NCBI GenBank assembly: GCA_964017065.1
Contig: OZ024785.1
Span: forward strand, 8,121,672-8,185,671
Origin: Haliclona indistincta
Lineage: Eukaryota > Porifera > Demospongiae > Haplosclerida > Chalinidae
DNA length: 64,000 nt
Reading direction: 5' to 3'
The notes beneath the pieces are model-generated. The model made no database searches. It was given only the letters and a program-made list of their open reading frames with translations, and had not been told where the DNA came from. Each line of letters opens with the position of its first letter. Position 1 is the stretch's first letter. Positions 57,591 through 64,000 of this stretch are shown here, one piece after another. A program made the translations under genes and the position numbers.

Positions 57591-58139
57591 AGAAACACGT
57601 CGGCTGAGTAGAGCCATCTCATGTCTATCACAATCACCAAAATTCAGTAACCCTGCGTTCGTCTCTTGATCGCGCAAGCTGCAAACAGCCAAAATAGTGG
57701 GCGTGGCTTCCAAGGAGTAACCCTGTGCTTGTAAAACAAAAAGTAAACCGAGCATTCCAGAAGTTAAATTTGATTCCGAGCCTCTTTGTCTGCACTCGCA
57801 AAGTAGTTTAGCGCTGATCAGTGACTGCATTAGTGATGGATAGCAATTTTATAGAGAAGTCCTCAAATTACAAGCACTGTCCATATTCATCACGAGTGCA
57901 GTCACTGATCAGTGCTAAACTACTTTGCGAGTGCAGACAAAGAGGCTCGGAATCAAATTTAACTTCTGGAATGCTCGGTTTACTTTTTGTTTTACAAGCA
58001 CAGGGTTACTCCTTGGAAGCCACGCCCACTATTTTGGCTGTTTGCAGCTTGCGCGATCAAGAGACGAACGCAGGGTTACTGAATTTTGGTGATTGTGATA
58101 GACATGAGATGGCTCTACTCAACCGACGTGTTTCTGTAT
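57588..58139. mobile_element. Inner foldback element, about 250-bp arms
   Basis: Arms 57,588-57,839 and 57,883-58,139 are near-identical complements around a loop of about 45 bp. Both arms encode the same apparent peptide (CRQRGSESNLTSG) on opposite strands, which is a consequence of the symmetry and not evidence for a gene. Confidence 0.85.
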
Positions 58140-58818
58140 CGCAATCGTGTTTTCTTTGAGCATAAATTGCACTGAAACAATATCATGAGTTGCCGAACAT
58201 AGATTGCTCGACCCCGGGGTCTTTGGAAAGAAAATTACCCGGACGGCAAGACGAGAACTTTTCAATTGCAGCTCGTTGTAATGCTGATGGATAAAGGTGT
58301 TTGCAGTACTGACTTGCAATCCCGCCCTATTCGTCTATCAGTCACTAGGATGGTGCCGGATAATAGATTACTTTAGCCCGGCGATAATCAATGTTTTCGG
58401 CTACCCACTTTCTTCGTCTCCACAGTAGACAAAGAAGCAGTTACGAGCTGCACATTTGCAATGCAGGCAGAGGAAGTGTGTGTCTTTACGTCGGTCAAGT
58501 TTGATCTGTGTAGCGTATTTGCAAGTGTACGAACGAGTGGCCGATAATAGATGGTGGCCGAATATAGGTGGTTTACTCTAGCTAAGCACGCAAAAAGACG
58601 AAACCTTGTGTTTTGCCTGCAGCACAATACCGTCAATATGGTGGCGTCGACACGGTCATGTCCGGTGTTGTACGGGCGCGCGCGGGAAAATGATTAGCGA
58701 CTAAAAATTAATGGTCTATAATTAACAAGATATCTAGGAGTCCATATATATGGCAAGTCATATGATTACTGTTCCTGCCAGATACGTGATCTTCAATAAA
58801 CTGTCAGTGCTTGCTGCA

Positions 58819-61800
58819 ATGGCTAATACAAGTTGTGTTCTAATTGTGCTACTCCTGATAGTGAACTCGTGCCAGAGTCAAAGCTCCTGTGATGAGTCTG
58901 AATGTAGAGCTAACCGGGGCTTGCCAAGAGTAACCTGCAAGTGTGACAATGTTTGTGGACTCTATAATGACTGCTGTTCGAACTACACACTAACTAACCA
59001 AGCACAACCCAGCTATCTTCACCAGCTGTTAGAATGCCAGGGAATAGTAACTATCAACAAGACAGACTCATTTCATGGCAGTGTGCTAATGGTGTCAAGA
59101 TGCCCATCAGAAATAATGAACAATTCTCAATGCAGCAATCAATCACTCTTCCTACCAGTCACTGATCCACGCTCAAACTTCACCTTTCGTAACATCTACT
59201 GTGCTCTATGCAACAACATTACCCTGGAACAAGTCGTGCTGTGGGAACCTCAATTCTTCTGTCCTGATGTGACTGTTTTCCGCCATAGTACAACATATGA
59301 TACTGCTCTGAAGGAATGTAAGTTATTGACAATTTCCACAGATCTCCCATTCTCTCAGATTCGTACATGTGTACCACACATTTCCACGTGCTCTAACACA
59401 AGTAGCTCAGAGCTTGAACACAACTGTACCAGCAAACCAGTCAAACTGGTCGGAGATGGTGCAAAAGTATACAGGAATCACTACTGTGCACTATGTAATG
59501 GAGCTTCTTCCACACAATGCTGGTTCAATTTCCCTCTATTACTCAAATTTGGTAAGTTACTATTAGGGCTTATGCATTATTATTCTCGCATAAATAAAAT
59601 TTCCAGCCGAGAGGGCATGGGCGTTATTTAGAATCATTTTCCCAATCATTGCTGTGTATTTTGGACCTAGATTCCGTGTTCTTCTCGTCGGTCTTAAGGA
59701 GGGAATCGTTTGTCCTATGACTGCCATACTTTGGGAAACAAGAAAGTAGTAAGTGAGACACTGATAAAGAAGGAAAATTTTATATAGAAGCAATTAAGTC
59801 TGTTGCATCTGCAGTGACCTCATGCCTGAAAGGCTGAAATCACGCTGTTTTCAGTTGTGAATCACTATTCACGTCTTGAGATGCATGGATATTATGTTAC
59901 GGACCGATTTACAACCGTTGGCCCGTTTTAAAGCCGGCCGGCCTGTTTCAAAGCCGGCTAACCCGTTTTAAAGCCGGCAAGCAATTTATCTGCGCGATAT
60001 ACGCAGCAGTAGTGTATCTGCGCAATATAGGCGATCAAGATATGCCCTGCCACATGTTGTCGATGCAGCTGTGTGAGTGCTGCTAGATCGTTACACGCAC
60101 CTTAGACTAGTAAAGAGTTCTCACTGGTAGCGACGATCTGTGATCATGTGGAAGATTCGTTTAACTCGTTCTTGACCAAACGCTTTCTTCCTGGTGCCAA
60201 ACTGGGAGAACGAGCGGAGGCATTCGTGCTGGAAAGAGTTATTCGTGTACAAATCTTTTGTACCAAACATTTTCTTGCACTGCAGGTGATGACTCTAGCA
60301 CTATATAAGGACGAATCTCAACATTTTTTTGGATCAAATTCACAAGCACTAGAGTCTTTAAACTCACTGTACCTAGCATGCATCAGACGATAACAATTCA
60401 TGAAGTTGACAAAGAAAGCACGGTGGTGCACTATTATCGGCAGTGCAAAGATGTACACTTAGGTCTGTTAATAGTAAGCATGCAGAGCATACATGTGCGA
60501 GAGAGCCTATGGAACTAGAATGTCACTTCTTGCGGAATCATGCCGCGGTTTTAAAATTGGCTGACGCGCTAATGTCATTTTAAATCGGGCCAGCCGGATT
60601 TAAAACGGGCCAGCCCATTTTAAAGCCGGCGGCCCATTTTAAAACGGTCCGGGTTGCAAAATGCTCCGTAACATATACTCCGCAAAGGTTTGCTAACAAT
60701 GTTACTTGGTGCACTAGACGCGAGAAAACAACCGAGGCCGAGAAACACGGACAGAATAGACGAGTCACTGCGAGTTGCGTCTGTCGTCTGTTCTCAACTT
60801 TAGCTGCTTTCTAGCACTTAGTACTTCAAACAACATTGTTAGCAAACCTTTGCGGTGTATATCCATGCATCTGAAGACGTGAATAGTGATTCACAACTGA
60901 AAACAGCGTGATTTCAGGCATGAAATGAGTGGTCACTGCAGATGCAACAGACTTGCCTCTAGATAAAATTTTCCTTCCTTATCAGTGTCCCACTTACTAC
61001 TTTCTTGTTTCCCAAAGTATGGTAGTCATAGGACAAACGATTCCCTCCGTAAGCTCACGCAGAACTGGCACATATGTTACATATGTATGTAACATATATG
61101 TAGAACTATGTTTTTTCTGGACATATTTGGCACTGTCTCTAAAGCCTCTAATACAATTTTTTTTACTATGTCAAAGCTATGTACATATTATGTTGTATAT
61201 GCAACATATATGTTGCATATAGGATTCATATGTTTTTTCTGGACATTTGGCACTCCAAATATGTAACATATATACAAAATATATGCCAGTTTTACCTGGG
61301 CTAGACCGACGAGAAGAACATGGAATCTAGGTCAAAATACACAGCAACGATTGGGGAATGATTCTAAATAACGCCCATGCCCCCACGGCCAGAATTTTTA
61401 TTTATGCTAGAATAATAATGCATAAGCCCTATTCAGGGGCGGTGGCAAGGGCAAGCAATTGTTCCCCCAGTAGGGAAGCACTGTTCCCCTACTGTACTGT
61501 ACTCACTCAGCTGACTACAGATATATAATTGCCTAAACAGCATAGCTACTTAAGGGTGGAAAGTCCAAACATCAGGATTACGAATATTTTGGTTTCTACT
61601 GTTAGTTGAAGGCTTGGTCAGTCCCACTGATCACCCAAGAAAGTCGCCATTCGTCTTGTGGGCGTAGCAAGCCCCATCCAATGACGAAAAGTTGCGTTTC
61701 TTTCCTGAGCATGCCACACCCACACAAAATGTCAGACATAAACTTTGGTAGACAAGAAAGAAACGTATGTATCTGATTTTGCAAAAAGGTCTCTGTCTGT

Positions 61801-64000
61801 AAGTTACAGAGGGGCGAATATTTAATGAGAAGACACGATTTCGGCAAAAATCTCCTACCAGCAAGAGCGATGGAAGAAGATACATCTCCTTTTGCCAGAG
61901 CGCCAAAAAAATGCCACCTGACGCCCTCCCGCCCTCCCCACAACCCACCCACCCCTATGTGGGTCTCTCGTGATTGCCGAGTACGAAATAATTTTGTTCC
62001 AAATACGGCAAGTGCTATTGGAGTGTGGGTACACCCATTTTCCTTGTAAAACGGGCAAGTAATAGCCAGGACACTGTAGATTATATTGTGCAAAGGGCAG
62101 CAAGAAAGAATAGTTCGGTTTTTCCTGGCTTAAGCCAGGATTACCCGAACTATTCTTTCCTGCTGCCCTTTGCACAATATATTCTACAGTGTCCTGGCTA
62201 TTACTTGCCCGTTTTACACGGAAAATAGGTGTAGCCACACTCCAATAGCACTTGCCGTATTGTGAACAACGTACTCTGCAATCACGAGAGACCCACATAG
62301 GGGTGGGTGGGTTGTGGGGAGGGCGGGATTGGGCAGAGATGGCATTTTTTGGCGCTCTGGCAAAACGAGATGTATCTTCTTCCATCACTCTTGCTAGTAG
62401 GGAATTTTTGCCGAAATCGTGTCTTCTCATTAAATATTCGTCCCTCTGTAACTTACAGACAGAGACCTTTTTGCAAAATCCCAAACATACGTTTCTTCCT
62501 TGTGTACCTAAGTTTATGTCTGACATTTTGTGTGGGTGTGGCATGCTCAGAAAAGAAACGCAACTTTTCGTCCATTGGGTGGGGCTTGCTACGCCCCAAG
62601 ACGAATGGCGACTTTCTTGGGTGATCAGTGTGACTGAGCAAGCCTTCAACTAACAGTAGAAACCAAAATATTCGTAATCCTGATGTTTGGGAATTCCAGG
62701 CTTAAGTGGAAATACTTATCTGATGTTTTTTATAATTATATTCAGGACCGTATAAAACAAAATTGAGTATATCGTGGAACCACTTCTTGACCATCTATGT
62801 AACGGTCACTGGTTTTCAACCCGTTCCACCTACTACTAGACCTAGTCTTCCATCCTTCGTTCCACCTACTACTAGCCCAACACAATTATGCTCAAGTTTC
62901 TATTCTTGCGCAGAAAACAAAACACCACAGAGATGTAGCTGTGATGAATCGTGCTCCTTATATGGAGACTGTTGTCATGATGTGCAACAACAGAACAGTA
63001 CATGCAATATCAGCAGCGCAAATATTTGTAATATGGTGTCTTGTGTTCAAACGAGCTTTCCAGATCAACATGGTGAAGAGAAGCCAGCTTACGATTACAA
63101 TGCATACTTCATGGTTACCGCTTGTCCTCAGCAGTGGGTCTCCTCCCATTCAAACAAACAAACAGCACAGCAAATCCACCATCACTGCACTAACTCATCT
63201 CTCTCACCAGTAACTGATCTAACAACAAACTTCACCTTTCGCAACACATTCTGTGCTCAATGTAACAACATTAATCAGACCCAGCTAGTGCATTGGAATG
63301 CAAGCTTCTTCTGTGACATAGACAATGGCTCAATCATTATCAACAGCTTATCACGTATCAGGAAATATTGCCGAATTTCGAATTTCAGCCCCACTATTAA
63401 GACTAGATCTTGCAATAGACTGGTTTCATCATGCCCAAATACTTTTGACAATCAAAGTGTGATATTCCAGTGCAAAAATAACGGATTGGAAATCAACATA
63501 GAGGATCAAGTTCTTTTCAAAAACAGGTGGTGTGCAGAATGCAACGGAGCTATCAATTCTGAATGTTTCGGACTTCTTTGCAGTTTATGCTTTTTCGATA
63601 CTCCTGTACCACGCCCACCACCAGGTAAGTGACAGTGCTAAATAAAATTGTGCTTTTTAAAGTAAAAATTTATGCTGTTGTAAAAAAACTCAGCTCCCAC
63701 AATAAAGTATTATTAGGTCAACAAAAGCTATTAGTACAGCAACAGTATCAAATTAGTTACAATTCTCTTAATCTAGATTTTGCATTCAGTGGACTTCTTG
63801 ATGTCACTGGTACCGGACAAACAACGCAGAAAGTTCAATACATGCAGAATCAGAGTTTACTGCAAATATGATGAAGTGTACGATAAAAATGCTAATCAAT
63901 GCAGGAAAAGATTTGTCCCACCACTATTACCCAATATAACTATCGATCATGAAGATGAGGAATTGAACTATACAACTGAAGAAACAAACAGTAGCAATAC
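58819..64000 (+). CDS. Receptor R10: SMB 7TM receptor, 3' end outside window, frameshift in exon C
   Basis: Exons: A 58,819-59,551, B 62,746-63,624, C from 63,777 to beyond the window. SMB1 is altered (ANRGLPRVTCKC, NVCG) but keeps its Cys pattern. Exon B has two stalk repeats and two extra Cys (STCNIS, ICNMV). In exon C a single c is replaced by tgcag near 63,842 (net +4), stopping the frame at 63,869-63,871 while the normal frame continues behind it; no in-phase alternative acceptor repairs this. Intron A-B is 3.2 kb, filled by two foldback elements. The CArG-like box has two extra bases (58,742-58,753). The membrane part is not visible. Confidence 0.75.
59565..61430. mobile_element. 1.87-kb foldback in intron A-B of R10, ATT target
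   Basis: Termini AGGGCTTATGCATTATTATT and complement, flanked by ATT (59,562-59,564 and 61,431-61,433), 13 bp behind the exon A donor. The arms extend over most of the element, centred near 60,770. The left arm contains a second element; the right arm contains an A/T-rich block of acatatgtaaca words (61,060-61,280). A short frame at 60,148-60,393 has no recognisable homology. Confidence 0.8.
59895..60673. mobile_element. Nested TA-flanked element with TTTTAAAGCCGGC repeats
   Basis: TGTTACGGA...TCCGTAACA termini with subterminal (G/C)CCCGTTTTAAAGCCGGC motifs repeated several times at each end. The opposite arm of the host foldback shows the uninterrupted site (ggatatacaccgc), which confirms the insertion and its TA target. 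Confidence 0.8.
61554..62701. mobile_element. 1.15-kb near-perfect palindrome in intron A-B of R10, TTAA target
   Basis: Arms of about 570 bp meet at TGGCTTAAGCCA (centre 62,131/62,132) without a loop; element midpoint and symmetry centre almost coincide. TTAA flanks both ends (61,550-61,553 and 62,702-62,705). Frames on both strands are mirror images of one another and are not taken as genes. Confidence 0.85.

Larger units (their letters stand above)
56045..58644. mobile_element. 2.6-kb composite foldback element upstream of R10
   Basis: Ends are inverted (cgccatattgacggtattgt / acaataccgtcaatatggtg), and long inner arms 56,491-56,890 and 58,188-58,581 are complementary, including gaccccggggtc. 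The left arm has about 420 bp absent from the right. The loop contains a LINE fragment and a second foldback. Confidence 0.75.

Noticed and set aside
57821..58159. 112-codon frame and its mirror at 57,585-57,830
   Set aside because: Both lie in the arms of one foldback; the symmetry produces the same peptide on opposite strands. No domain recognised.
61602..62653. Several 100-260-codon frames on both strands
   Set aside because: All lie inside the 1.15-kb palindrome and mirror each other; no recognisable domain, and low-quality composition.

Overview
The window is eukaryotic and animal-like: A/T-rich DNA, phase-consistent short introns (55-190 bp) with GTAAGT-type donors, AATAAA poly(A) signals, somatomedin-B (SMB) receptor genes, exon fragments of prolyl oligopeptidase (PREP) and BUD13, and many foldback/MITE elements. 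A demosponge genome is the best guess. That is an inference from compact introns plus a secretory GH5 glycosidase beside an expanded SMB-GPCR family; no species marker was read.

The core is a head-to-tail array of ten paralogous receptor genes on the + strand (R1-R10, starting near 1.16, 5.03, 9.60, 19.6, 26.4, 33.6, 39.8, 46.7, 51.6 and 58.8 kb; R10 runs off the window). Every gene has three coding exons. Exon A encodes a signal peptide and ectodomain module 1, exon B encodes module 2, and exon C encodes a Cys-rich stalk plus seven transmembrane helices of the secretin/adhesion/Methuselah-like superfamily. Each module is an SMB domain followed by two RNxYCAxCN-type motifs, so exons A and B look like an internal duplication. 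All exon junctions are phase 1. The 7TM exon is almost invariant between copies. The variable parts are the exon B leader (a 12-residue Pro/Ser/Thr repeat present in 0 to 17 copies), the stalk start, and the introns.

Between receptors lie pieces of three other genes. (i) A GH5 glycosidase: 3' part of an open copy at 1-834, a frameshifted full-length copy at 45,235-46,354, and six 3'-terminal fragments that all begin at the same junction directly after a receptor 3' UTR. (ii) Antisense terminal exons of PREP, three copies. (iii) A collapsed BUD13-like gene, two copies. The order is GH5 - R1 - gh5' - R2 - gh5' - R3 - prep' - R4 - gh5' - R5 - prep'/bud13' - R6 - gh5' - R7 - prep'/bud13' - GH5 - R8 - gh5' - R9 - gh5' - R10. 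R2-R3, R4-R5 and R6-R7 form a dimeric higher-order repeat (short-stalk receptor, gh5', long-stalk receptor, prep').

The introns and spacers are loaded with mobile DNA: TTAA-flanked elements that repeatedly hit one site in intron A-B (R2, R4, R9, R10), nested MITEs, long palindromes (1.15 kb in R10), a LINE 3' fragment, a TAA-flanked MITE that breaks exon B of R6, and a composite hairpin-ended repeat in at least four copies. R1 and R10 carry frameshifts (R1 may be rescued by a second splice acceptor), R6 is interrupted, and the rest are open. The ligand and function of the receptors cannot be read from sequence.
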